A stretch of 64,000 bases of DNA from Meloidogyne chitwoodi (taxonomy: Eukaryota > Nematoda > Chromadorea > Rhabditida > Meloidogynidae), in NCBI GenBank assembly GCA_015183035.1, contig JACZZP010000015.1, forward strand, positions 682,001-746,000, in the 5' to 3' direction. The notes under the pieces are model-generated. The model saw nothing but the letters and a program-made list of their open reading frames with translations. It had not been told where the DNA came from and searched no databases. Position 1 is the stretch's first letter; every line of letters starts with the position of its first letter. Positions 1 through 11,661 of this stretch are shown here, in pieces. The translations under genes were made by a program, and so were the position numbers.

Positions 1-158
1 TATTTAAAACTTGAATTTACAAAAATAAGTTTTGTATAAAATTACAAACTAAATAAACAAAAATACAAAAATAATTAAAATTGTATTTATACAAAAGGCT
101 TTGATATAAAATTATTAAAGAAATTCTTATGTTTTATAATTTTATTTTAATATTTTAG

Positions 159-3100
159 TTTTCCAATTTGCGCACAACCCCGGCAATTTTTCAGGCTAAG
201 CCTTCAACAGTTATGGAAACTGGTAAATTAATTAAATATTTAAATTGTAAAAAATTTAAATAATAAAAAGAAATATTATTAAAAATAAAATTTTAATTTT
301 AAAGTGGTTAATGAAGATGGAAGCACCACAACACGAACAAAGTTCTCCAAAGCATTTAGGTACTTAAAAATAAATTTTAATCTTTTTAAGTTTAATTTTT
401 AGCTCTCACTATACTCGCCAAGAGATGTTTATTAATGGTGTTCGGAAGGAATGTCGATCTCGTTTCCGTGCGTTTATGGAATATGCTGGTCCTGAAGGGG
501 GTTTCTGCATACGGTAATTTTTAAAAATTAATTTAAAAAATTTAAATTTTTATTTAAAAATAGGTTAAACGATCATGCAGATGAAGATTTAAGTGAAGAA
601 GAAAGTAATGAACAAGAAGAGTCTTCTACCTCTGATGGGAAAAGTTTGATAAGTAGTAGTGGGCGTTCTTTAGCCTTATCAGAATTTGGTGAAGGACAAT
701 CAGCATTAGTTATACCTGGAAAACAAGGACAACTTTGTTTCTTAAATGCTAAAGAAAATAATAAAAGATGGGAAAAGGCTTGGCATGCCGTAAATGAAAT
801 GGTACAATCTGAGGAAAGATATGTACAAAAATTGGCATTACTTGAAAAAGTAAGAAAATAAAGGAAAATATAAATATTTTTAATTACTAATTAAATTTAA
901 TTATTAATTATTAATATTTATTTTTATAAAGTTTCGTTCAACAATAGAAAATGCCCAATTGCTTGATAAAAGACAACAATGTCATCTCTTCTCTAATATT
1001 GCCTCATTAAACCAATTTCATGAACAACATTTATTACCTCAATTAATGGATAGAAGAAGGGAATGGCAAGGCACAAAAAGGTTTTTTTTATTTTTAAAAG
1101 TTTTTTAAATTTTATTTTTAAGAATAAGCGATGTTCTTCGCAAACAAGCTCCGTTTCTCAAAATGTATAGGTAAAAAATAAACTTTAATTTTAAAAATTA
1201 AAAATAAAATAAAATTTATATATATTTTTTAATTTTTTTAAAGTGAATATACTAATAATTACAAATTGGCTGTTAATATATTTGAAGAATGCTTGCGTAG
1301 AAAGAGGGCATTTGGAGAAATTGTTAGACAACTTGAAGTATTATTTATTAAACTTTTTCAGAAAATACAATAAAAATTAATTATTGCAAATAAAATGGAA
1401 AATACAAAAGAGAGTATACGGTTTTTATTCTGAAACCAAAATTTTTTAAAAACGGAAAATAAGGCAAAATATATATCCGGAAAAATTACAATTTGTAATA
1501 CAAACATAAATAAAGAAAATACAAAAAAATAAACTTTATTTTCATTTAGCAATTACCAGAATGTGAACATCTTTCACTTGTTTCTCATTTAATTTGTCCA
1601 GTACAAAGGGTTATGCGTTATCAAGTTTTTTTAAATAATCACAAAATTAATAATAATAATTTTTAAGCTTTTATTAAAAGAATATCAAAAGAATTTATTA
1701 CCAAGTGATTCTGATTGGGAAGATACTGAAACAGCTTTGACATTAGTTCTTGAAGCTGCCTCTCATGCTAATGAAATGGTTATAATATATTTAAAATAAA
1801 TATATTTATTATTTTTTAAAATAATTTAAAAATTTTAAGATGCGAAAATTAGATCGCTATCGGAATGTGTTAGAAATACAAGAGCAATTGGGCAATTCAA
1901 TTGCTTTGGTTTCCCCTGGCCGTGAATTGTTAACTCGTTCACGTTTATTTAAATGTTCTTCTAGTACAGGAAAAGTAGAAGAACGGTTGGTAATATTAAT
2001 TGCTAAAAATTAGTAGAACGGAAATATTGATAATAAAAAATATAATTTTCTAGCCTCCTTTTTGTCTTTAATGATCTCTTTTTGTTGGCTAGTGAACGTT
2101 CTTCATTTATAGTAGGGACAAGAAGTGCTAGCAAATATAAGTTGCGAGCTGTTTTTTATGCAAAACAAACACAGATTTGTGAAGGAGATAATTTAGAGTT
2201 GGAAAATTCTTTTTATTTGAGAGGTTCAGATTCTGCCAATGTAATTTATAAAAGAAATTTTGATTTTTTAATTTTGATTTTTAAGGGACCGCAACGTTGT
2301 GTCGAACTTTTTTGTGAAACTGAAGCAGAAAAGAACGCTTTATTTGATACTGTTTGGGTAAAAATAAACTTTTTCTTTAAATTTTATTTGTTTTTATTTA
2401 TTTTAAAATAGTCTGTTATCCAAGAAACACATTCTAAGGAATTTAATAATTACCAATTTGTCCAATCACCCCAACAACCTCTAGATATTCAACAACAACA
2501 GAAAAAATGTGCTAAATGTAATAATGATTTTGGATGGTTAGATTTTTTAAAAATAAAAATATTTTTAATATTTTAATAAAAAAGGTATGCCCGTCAAATA
2601 ATTTGTCAACGTTGTGGGCAACGTTTTTGTAAAAAATGTATTGCTCAAAAACCCCAAAGAATGTGCTTTAATTGTGTTAAAACTATTGTAATTATTTTTA
2701 AAATTATTTAACTATTCTTTTTGATTTTTAGGATGGACTGCGCAATTCAAAATCTGAAGGACCTACAGATTTTATAGAAGGAACCCCTATTACAAGAAAA
2801 AATCTTCTTCAAGTTCAGGCTAAAGAAAACGAATCAAGTATCGTTAAGGTGAATACTTAAACTTTAAAGTACAAAAATAAATAAACTTGAAAGTACAAAA
2901 ATAATTAAACTTGAAAATACAAAAATAAATAAACTAAAGTCAAAAATAAATAAACTTGAAAATACAAAAATAAATAAACTTGAAAATACAAAAATAAACT
3001 TGAAAATACAAAAATAAACTTGAAAATACAAAAATAAATAAATGAAAATACAAAAATAAATAAACTTGCTTTTTTAATGTCTAATAATTTCTCTTTTTCA

Positions 3101-3809
3101 TCAAGTCTGGTTACTTAAAATTCCGAGGACCTTCTGGAAAACAACTTCAACGATTTTTTGTACTTCGCAACAATTTTTGTATTTATTCATACCGTTCTGA
3201 TGAGGTTAAAACATTAATTTTCAATTTACAAACTTATTTTTTACAATTGTATTTTTAAAATAGGACCAAACTGCATTAGCTATGCTTCCTTTATCAGGTT
3301 GTGATGTAAATGTTCATTCTTCAATACAACAGTCTGAAAAGTTTGGAATTTCTTTAAAACATATGAATCGACAATATTTATTTATTTGGTTTGTTAAAAA
3401 AAATAAAAGTATTTTACAACAAAAATATTATTATTTATTTTTTAGCAAAAATGAATTTGATCACGCAGAATGGTTAGCTGCCATGCTTTTAAGTGCTAAT
3501 GCAAAATTACCAGGAGAAGAATTAATTGGCCTTTCTTTTAACAATCAAAATTCTGAAAATCAGAGGAAAAACATAATATTAACAGAAGAAATAGAACAAC
3601 AAAAACCAAAATATTCTTTTACTTCAACATTAAAAAATCCATGGAATAGTTTAATTAGAAGATCTTCTTCAATGGGAGAAGAACGTATTGGACATTTACA
3701 GACTACAACAATTAATGGAAACAAAAATGATATAAAAAATGAAAAAAATGAAGAACAACAAAGAAATGATACAAATGAAGAAAATAGGTGGAGAATATTT
3801 AAATTTTAA
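159..3809 (+). CDS. exc-5: FGD-type RhoGEF (DH-PH-FYVE-PH), 5' partial
   Basis: This multi-exon gene is entered through an exon with an acceptor at 157-158, so its 5' end lies outside the window. After an acidic/Ser-rich linker the spliced product has a DH (Rho GEF) domain, starting around VNEMVQSEERYVQKL (about 800) and ending near 1900 with the conserved block CPVQRVMRYQLLLKEYQ. A first PH domain follows (about 1915-2420), then a Cys-rich FYVE-like finger with CAKC, CQRC, CKKC and CFNC pairs (2508-2680), then a second PH domain (about 3107-3530). This order is that of the FGD family, GEFs that activate Cdc42/Rac at membranes; the nematode member is EXC-5, needed for excretory canal lumen shape. 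The FYVE finger keeps eight Cys ligands but lacks the usual basic RHHCR stretch. The last exon ends at TAA 3807-3809. A GT at 3789 could allow a further exon. Family assignment is firm; orthology to exc-5 is inference. Confidence 0.88.
2838..3064 (+). repeat. Intronic minisatellite-like tandem repeat
   Basis: About ten imperfect copies of a 14-22 bp unit, aaacttgaaaatacaaaaat(aa), lie in the intron between the FYVE exon and the second PH exon of the FGD-type gene. The unit length changes through loss or gain of AAAT blocks. It has no coding potential. Confidence 0.75.
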
Positions 3810-4041
3810 AATATTATTTTTTTGTTTATTTATCATTAATTCATTCCTCTTCTTTCACAATTAACAAAATTAATTTTCCTTAACAATTTATATTTTAATA
3901 GGCCAGAAATTTTTGTTTTTATAAATTTACATATCATTTAAATATATTTTACTTGTTTATTATTTTATATTATTTTTAATTTTACAAATTTATTCTTCTT
4001 TTCTAGTCTTTTAATAATAAATTTCGAGTATCAAATATTAT

Positions 4042-5522
4042 TTATTTTTTTTCATCATATTTTCTTTGTAACCAATCTCTGAGATATATAAAGAAAATTG
4101 TTTGAAAATGATATGCTAATGCAATTAAAAGTGAAGCTAATAAAATCATCCCAATGCTCATAAAAATTATTGCTACAAAAGATTGCCATAAATTTAGTGC
4201 ATCTGGATGATAATCACCTATACCAATTGTAGCCATAGAAGTAAGGCTATAAAAAAATATAAAAATATTATTTTTTTGAAAAACAAGTTGTAATAATGTT
4301 GGGAAAATGTTTTATGTTTTTTCCAACAAATAATATTATTTATTAAACTTTACCAAAAATAAAGTACAACAATTGGATTGTATTGTTTAAGAAGAGAACC
4401 ATAAATAAACATTCCTATAAGTTGGTGAATACAAAGCAAATATAATGACTTTCTCAATGCAATTTGTTTTTGAACAGAATTTCCATTTTTGTCTTTATTC
4501 TATATTTTAATTTTATTTTTTAAATAAATTTTAAAAATAATTTCTTACTGTTGGACGTACAACACAAGTCAGAAAAAGCCAATCAAGAGTATAAAAATCA
4601 GAAATTAATCTTCCAGCAATAGCTGCAGCCGAAAAAAATATAGGAACTCCAAATATTGTAAATAAAGTACAAAAAGCCTGACTTAATTTATTTCCTGGTT
4701 TAATATCACCCCAACCAATTGTGGCTACTGCTTGAAAAGTAAAAAGTACAGAACGATGGAATGGTTGTTCAGCAATATTATCATCTATTAATCTAAAAAG
4801 GAAAGCTCCAAAGAAAAGAAGAATTAAAGCACCAAATAAACTGAAAATTAAAGGTGTGTAGTTGTTTAGTAAATAATGAAATGTGACCTTTAAATTTTAA
4901 ATTATTATAGTTTATTAAATAATTCTAATAACCATTTCTTTAACTATTTCTTCTTTTATTTTACTAAATTCTTTTAAATCTTCTTCAATAAATTTATCAG
5001 GTAAATCATCAGTTAATATTGGAATAGATTTTCTTCTATCTAAAATTTTTTGTTCGTCTTTAAACTCAGAAATTCCTTTTTTTAAAGCTTTTGTTTGTTC
5101 TTTTTGTAAAGTTCCAACTAAAATCATTGAACCAAAATGAGGTTCATCCGATTTTAAAGATTCTTTTCTTTTTCTTTTTTTAATTCCTGATGATTGCAAA
5201 AATTGTTCATTTTTTATGTCTCTGATTCTTTCCAATGCTTTTAATAATTTTATTGTAATTTTTTGACAAGTATTTTGTTGTTCTGAAAAATCATCAGATT
5301 TATTAATATTTTCATTTTTCTTTTCATTTAAACGTTGTCTTGCCAGTTTAATTGCTTTTTCAAGTTGTAAACGTTGTTGTAAATCATTGAGTGATCTTAT
5401 TAAATTATTGAGAAAATTAATTTAAAAAAATTAATTTAATACCTTTGGGATAAAAATGTTCTAGGCCAAGTTCGAAGATTAACAGTAAATTGTGAATTGT
5501 CATTTGAAGTATTTTCAGTCAT
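4042..5522 (-). CDS. Two-pore-domain (K2P/TWK) potassium channel, copy 1
   Basis: A K+ leak channel of the nematode TWK family with two pore loops per subunit, acting at the plasma membrane as a dimer. ATG at 5520-5522 opens a long hydrophilic N-terminus (MTENTSNDNSQF..., rich in Lys/Glu). Then come TM1 (FSLFGALILLFFGAFLF), pore loop 1 with filter ATIGWGD (near 4712), a TM2 beginning FTIFGVPIFFSAAA, a short linker, TM3 (SLYLLCIHQLIGMFIYG), pore loop 2 with ATIGIGDYHPD (near 4220) and TM4 (FMSIGMILLASLLIALAY). It ends in a basic tail (RKYDEKK, stop 4042-4044). Both filters depart from the common GYG/GFG (GWG and GIG). The gene immediately downstream of its promoter side (6102-8075) is a paralog on the same strand with the same GDYHPD signature, so the pair probably arose by tandem duplication. 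The exact twk number cannot be assigned. Confidence 0.87.
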
Positions 5523-6101
5523 TTAAATAAAAAATATAAATATTTTTAAATTTAATCATAAAAATAAAATTTAAATATAATAAAATATATTTATTTAATA
5601 ATAAAAGGAATATTTTTGTAATAATTCTTTATGTTCAAATGTGATAGAGAAATTTAAAAAATGAAGAAAAATATATATTATATAACAAAAAATAAATAAA
5701 AAAATAAATAGGATTAATTTATCATAAAATAAAAATATAAAAGTTCTCATGTTATATAGAGATTTAAAAAGAATTGCGCATATTTAAAGTAAAGATTGAA
5801 AAATATTTATATGTATTACAATTTGTATTAATGTTTAATATAATAATTTGTACACGAAGAATAAAGTTGTTAACTTAAAACATTTTTAAGAAATGTTACT
5901 TGACTATTTAAAACATGTTTTAATAAAAATGTTTTACTTTGCTTCAACATGTTTTTAGGAATGTTTTAAAAACAAGTTGCAAGTAGTTATAAGATTTACA
6001 AATGTTTGAGATTCTTTTAAACTTTTTAAACATGTTTTTAAAAATGTTTTTAAGTTTATTGTTTTTTGTAATAATTATTAATTAGTTAAATATGTATATA
6101 T
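5523..6101. other. Spacer between the two K2P genes with AAACATGTTT repeats
   Basis: No coding signal. Between about 5878 and 6060 several imperfect copies of AAACATGTTTTTA/AAAAATGTTTTA-like palindromic motifs recur. They may be a local repeat or regulatory sites upstream of copy 1 (read on the minus strand). Nothing else is recognisable. Confidence 0.4.
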
Positions 6102-8075
6102 TCAATATAAAGTTTTAGCTACCCCTTTCTCTACAGTCTCGTTATTAACTTCTACATTGTGAATTTTGTTACATCGCTTCCAAAACAAAAATTTGTCATA
6201 AAGTTGAACTAATTTGCCTTTTAATTGAATATATAGGAAAGTTTGATAATAAAGTGCAATTGTTAGAAATAATGCAGAAAGTAAAACAATTCCAGCAGAG
6301 ATATATAAAATGGCTATTAATGTCTTTAAATTGAGAAAAATATAATAAAATAATAATAATAATTAACCTCAGGCCAACTATCAGTATCAGGATGGTAATC
6401 ACCAAAGCCAGAAGTTGCCATTGTAGTAATGCTATCAATAAAAATAAAATAATTAAATTTAATTAAGATACCTAAAATATATAGTTGAGACTATCGGTAA
6501 ATCTTTTATCCAAAAACTATAAATACAAATTCCTATACATTGATGAACAATTAGCAATGTTAGAATTGCTGCTAATGGAAGTCTTTGAGTTTTTAAATTG
6601 TCTAACTCATCCTCAACATTATTCTCCTAAAGAAAGCTGAAATCTCATTATAGTGACACCTACAGAACACTTTGGGTGTCACTATAACTATACTTAATTA
6701 ATTAATTAAATATTTAATTTCAATTTTTCACTTTTTTATTTTTTAAAATAACCTTTGCAAATATTTTTTCAATAATAATTGGCCAATAATTACAACAAAA
6801 GCTAGTAACTAGTCTTCCAAGATTAGCATAAACAGAGAAAAGCATTGGTATTCCTAATAACAAAAAAGTTTAAACAAAAAGTAACTCTTATTTTTTCAAT
6901 TTCTACCTACCTAAAAGAATATAAACAATTGTAAATAATTGACTTAAAGAATTTCCAGCTTGAGAATCTCCCCATCCAATTGTTGCTAATAATTCAAATA
7001 CCCAGATAAATGAACGAGCCCAAGACTTTTTGCCAATATCTGCATCTATAAGACGATAAATTAACGAACCTAGTAACATATAAACAATTAAAGAGGTTAA
7101 CATTGCCATATAAGGAAGAATTAAAATATAAAGCTAAATGTTTTTGAAAATTATTTTAAATTTTTTTAAATAATCCACTACAGGTTCTGGTTCTTCGTAT
7201 AATACAATCCTCTCAGATTCTTCAATAGGCAAATAATATTGAGAAAATACTAAAATTAAAAATAATTACATATTTATTATATTATTATAGTAAGAATTTC
7301 TTCTATTTAATCAATTTTCTTTTATTTAAGTAAAGTAAATAAAAATAAGTCTTCAGTCGCTTCGGTGGCGCAGTCGGCAGCGCGTTAGTCTCATAATCTA
7401 AAGGTCGAGAGTTCGAGCCTCTCCCGGAGCATTTGTTTTTAAATAAGTTAATTTTATTACTAAATATTTTTATTTTTTTGTATAATTAAAATTTAATTTT
7501 TTTAAATATAAATAATACCTTTTTCATTTTCCTTATTTATTTCTTTCTCATCTTTTTCTATAATTCCTATTTGCTGTTGTTGTCCCTGTTCTTCTTCAGG
7601 GATTACCCCCATATTGTCAATACCACCAATATTTTGTTGTATCATACTTTCAATCATAGTATTTCGTCTTTGTTTTTGACCAAAACCAGCAGCCCAAGTT
7701 CTTTGTTCTTTTTCTTCTTTTGCTAATTTTAAAGTTGATTCTTTTCCAGCATTTTCAGCAAATAATGATTTTTCAAGCATATCACATAAAAAACACAACA
7801 TTTTTAGATCCTTAAAAAAATTAGAAAAAATAGAAAATAATTTTAAATCTCACAGCATTTCCAACATCTTCTTTTGTTGTTCCTACATTATTTTTACTTT
7901 CAGTTTGTTCAATAAATGCTTTTGCCTCAGACAGTAGAACAACACTCTCATCGGTAGAAGATAATTCGTTTAACTCCAATTCGTTTGATTCTGAGGGCAA
8001 TTGGCCACTTTGATAAAAAATAGAGTCTTTTCTTTGTTTTGCTATATTTGCCGAAATACGTTGAAATGCTGTCAT
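6102..8075 (-). CDS. Two-pore-domain (K2P/TWK) potassium channel, copy 2
   Basis: A second TWK-family K+ channel, paralogous to its neighbour at 4042-5522. ATG at 8073-8075 (MTAFQRISANIAKQRKDS) begins a long hydrophilic N-terminal region split over at least two exons (7850-8075 and about 7520-7801). It contains Gln-rich and Lys/Glu-rich segments. TM1 (LTSLIVYMLLGSLIYRLID, near 7080) is followed by pore loop 1 with ATIGWGD (near 6975), then YILLGIPMLFSVYANLG, a linker, a TM3 segment (LAAILTLLIVHQCIGICIY) and pore loop 2 MATSGFGDYHPD (near 6400). TM4 is IAILYISAGIVLLSALFLTIA, and the C-terminus reads EKGVAKTLY, with stop at 6102-6104. The second filter reads T-S-G-F-G-D, with Ser where K2P channels usually have Ile or Val. 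A tRNA gene lies inside one intron on the other strand. Confidence 0.87.
7359..7431 (+). tRNA. tRNA-Met (CAT), elongator type
   Basis: A complete cloverleaf. Acceptor arm GCTTCGG pairs with CCGGAGC (one G-T pair), followed by discriminator A. The D arm contains GGCGCAGTCGGCAGCG, the anticodon CAT is at 7392-7394 in loop CTCATAA, and the T arm has GTTCGAGCC. No intron. The sequence closely resembles nematode elongator tRNA-Met. It sits within an intron of the K2P gene and is transcribed against it. Confidence 0.95.
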
Positions 8076-9419
8076 TTTAAATTTTATTTTTTTTTAATTT
8101 TTATGGTTTTTTTGGAAAATATATTTCATTTTTAAACAGGTGTGGTTTATATTATTTCCATTTTTAACAAAATCTCTTTTTCTTTTGTTATTTTCCCCAT
8201 AAATCCTTTAAAAACGCGCACATATATTTTTCCTCGCGCAAAATGTTTAATTTTTGATTAATACATTTTAATAGTATAAATATATTTACCTACGTTGTTA
8301 TTCATAATATTAAAAAAAACAATATAATTTAAAACATTTTCCGGAAAACAAAATAAAATCAAAAAAAAACTTTCCAGAAAAACACAAACATCTAATACGG
8401 AGAAAATTAACATTTTTCGGAAAAACATGTAACGAACAGATAAAATTACCACAAAAACAAAACATATTTTCCGGAAGAAATACAGTCAACGTTTTTAATA
8501 TGAATTTTTACATTAAATGAACATTTAAACTTGAAATTATGTTTAATTTATTTGAAAAACTTTTCTAATTTATTACAATTGTTAAATGTTACTTTAAATT
8601 ATTTTTAAATAAGGTACTTTAAATTGAATAAAAATAAATTTTAATTCAATTTATTAAAATTAAAAAATATAAGTATTTTTTAAATTATGTTCCTTTGTTG
8701 ATTTTTTAAATTTATTAATAAAAACTTGTTTTTCTTAAAATGTAAAATTTAGGCAAAAGAAAATTTTTTTTTAATTTTTTGTTAATAAAAAAATATTCAA
8801 TCTTTAATCAACTTTTATAAAAAAAATGTGATCTCCTAGAAGAAAATAATTTTTATTTATTAAAGTAAAAAATAGGGAAAAATATAATAATATTTTTATT
8901 AAATATTTTTACTATTTTAAAATTAAATAAAAAGAAAATATTGAAGAGTCATCACAATTTTTCAGTCAATTTATTTACTTTAAAAAAATATTTACACATT
9001 ACCTATTTTTTTCTTTAATTAATTTTATTATCAAATATAATTATTGATACTTTTTTAAATTATGTTTAAAAATATGAAAAAGAAAAAAATATGATGTTTA
9101 ATCAAATTTAAAAATAAATTTATTTACACAATAGAAAAAATGAACAAAAATAGAAATGATAGGGGCAAATAATTAAATGTACAAGATTTTAAATTAAGGA
9201 AATTTATACAAAATAAAAAATATTAATGATTATTTAAATAAGAGACAGTTCGGTGCCAAAACATGTGATACATTTTTTAGTTTAATAAAAGAACCTGCTT
9301 ATTGTTCAAAAATTAATTTAAAAATTGTTAATAATTAAAAAAATATGTTGAGCATAATAATGAGATATAAAACACGTATGTACAAATTATATACAATTTA
9401 ATTTAAATTTTCTCAAACA
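8076..9419. other. AT-rich intergenic region with CCGGAAAA-type dispersed repeats
   Basis: About 1.3 kb without coding signal. At 8335-8480 there are several copies of a TTTTCCGGAAAACA-like motif and its variants (TTTCCAGAAAAACAC, TTTTTCGGAAAAACATG). Similar sequence occurs near 1440-1500 and 23300-23420, so this looks like a dispersed repeat. The rest is low-complexity A/T. Confidence 0.45.
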
Positions 9420-10435
9420 TTATTTCCATGCCTTCTTCACTAACCACTGCAAAGAATTTTCTGGAATTTCTAAATAAATTTCGTAATATTAATTTTGACA
9501 AACCTATATTTAAGCCAGTTTTGCATGAGACGAGATAAAAGCCCAAAGGTCTACGCAAACAAGCTTCTTCAAGACCTCTTAAATATTTTTTATTAAAATT
9601 AAAATCTAAGCTTGTTTTTTAAAATAACATTTCCGTTAAGTTTTTAAGTTGTATTTATAATAAATATTTACAACTTTTAAGTTTGTAAGTTTTATTAAAT
9701 GTTTTTATGTTTTGCGTAAATTTTATATTGTTTGAACAAGTTTTTTGTTTTGATACAAATTAAATAAAATTAGTAAATTAAAGTTACAATTCTAAATATA
9801 TTTTTAATTTTTACAAACTTACAATTCTTTATATAACTCATCATGTTCAAATGAGCCACGTATGTCTGCTTTATTTCCAAGTAGCAACAATGGCATTCCA
9901 TCTAAATGAGGTGAAGCCAATAATTGATTTAATTCTTGTTTTGTTTCTTCTAATTTGCAACGATTACTAGCATCAACCATAAAAAGAATTGCATCGGCCC
10001 CACGGCAATAACGAGTCCAAGCACTGCGAAATCGAGGTTGACCACCCAAATCCCAGACTTTTATTGTAACTCGGCCTTTGGTTAAACGATGCCTGAATTA
10101 TTTAATTATTAAAATAATTTAAAAGAAACATATTAAATCCGATTGTTGGAAGCTGTCGATTAATAAATTGACCTGTCTGGAAAAATAATAAAATTACATT
10201 CTTAGTATTATTTTCGCAACTTAATTCTTTTCATTAAATTTTTCTATATATATAATAAAATTTAAAAAAAAATTATTTTAAATTTACTTACAGAAATAAG
10301 CTGAGTAAACGTTGTTTTGCCGCAATCATTTAGGCCTACTAAAGCCAAATCCATTCGTCGCTGACAGAAAAATGAACGAATCCATCGATAAAATTTAACA
10401 AAATGGCAGAAAATTTTTGGGCAAAAGGAAAACAT
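9420..10435 (-). CDS. ARL8-like small GTPase (divergent)
   Basis: A small Arf-like GTPase. The start chosen is ATG 10433-10435, which gives an N-terminal amphipathic helix (MFSFCPKIFCHFVKFYRWI) ahead of RRMDLALVGL, matching the layout of ARL8. P-loop: GLNDCGKTT. Switch region: LPTIGFNM...TKGRVTIKVWDLGGQPRFRS, with the ARL8-type WDxGGQPRFRSxWxRYCRG. G4: NKAD; G5: SCK. The C-terminus, spliced through a tiny (about 34-bp) intron near 9462-9497, reads NIEIPENSLQWLVKKAWK, equivalent to the NIDITLQWL tail of ARL8. ARL8 couples lysosomes and synaptic vesicle precursors to kinesins. This copy is clearly more divergent than canonical ARL8 (Cys in the P-loop, changed switch flanks and a different region before SCK), so it may be a paralog rather than arl-8 itself. 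Confidence 0.8.
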
Positions 10436-11661
10436 TTTTATAATTATTTTTTGTGATTTTTTTTCAAGTTTATGCTTAGTAGGCAAAATATAATTATTAA
10501 GGTATTGATAATCAAACTTAAAAATATCAAGTTTGTGAATTTATTCAAGCGTGTTAATAATATAAGGTTTGCAATAAATAAAATCTGGTGACTTAATTTA
10601 AAACTATTATTTCAGAGCTGCAATAAAAATAATAAAAATGAGTATTTACAATTTCGAAAAAATCTAATGGATAGATTTTTGATTTTTACAGCTGTGCAAA
10701 TAATATTTATATAATATTGGATATATTCTTATATATGCAAGTAAAAAATTCCCATAATTACGCAATAATAAATTCAAATAGAGAATAAGTTATTGTTAAC
10801 TCAAGAATACACAAGAGGTTCTGTCAGTCTTTATCACATAACTTTTTTGATTATTGACTTAAAAATGTTTTGTAAATTTTATTTTGTAGAAAATTTAATT
10901 CTGTATCGAATGACTTAAAAAGTTTTACTAAAAAATTAATCTGTTCTTGAGTTATGATTTTCGCATTGAAACGTCCTTTCTGGAGATAATACTTAATTGT
11001 TTAGATTAGCTAAAAATTACGAATAACATAAACAAAAAAGAAGATACAAAAATCATCAAAAATAATATATTTAGAAGTGAAAAGCCTTTTTAGATTTTTT
11101 TAAGAGTTTATTACCACTCAAGTTTTAATACTTATAGGAGAAACTCTCAAAACTTTTTAAAAACTAAGAATTAAAAAAAAAATTATTGCATCATTTTTAA
11201 TAAAAAAATAAACATTTTTTGACTTAGGTAGTATATATATATATTTGTTGTCTCACACAGTTGGTGATGGAATGGTCAAAACTAACAAAGAGGTCATCAT
11301 CTACATTTACTGACTAAAAACAGGTGCATAGATTAGTAAATTGAAGCATTCCTTCCCTTTTTTTAGAACATGTGTTTTTCATATGACAAATAGACCTGAA
11401 GCAACACAGACAGGAAAAAATTTTAGTTTGAGAAACAGCTGTTATTTGCAAATTGATTTAAGTGTCTTAGAGTATTCCCATTTTCGGCCTTTTCTTTATA
11501 ATATAAAAAAATTCTAGTTCTGGCGATGATGGATTAATTTACTTACAAAAAGTCAGAATATTTTAGTGGGTACAAATGTACTTATTTGTGAGAAATTTTT
11601 ATAAAATATAAAAAACAAATTTATAAAATTCTTAAAACAATTTTTTTTTAATTTCTAAGAA
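10436..11661. other. Intergenic region, nothing recognised
   Basis: Roughly 1.2 kb between the ARL8-like gene and the stop codon of the next minus-strand gene. It contains a short (TA) run near 11232-11243 and otherwise unremarkable sequence. The part nearest 11661 probably includes the 3' untranslated region of the following gene. No ORF with coding character was found. Confidence 0.4.

Noticed and set aside
1358..1552. Minus-strand 64-codon hydrophobic frame
   Set aside because: Lies in a region between exons of the FGD-type gene, AT-rich with CCGGAAA-like repeat, no family resemblance.
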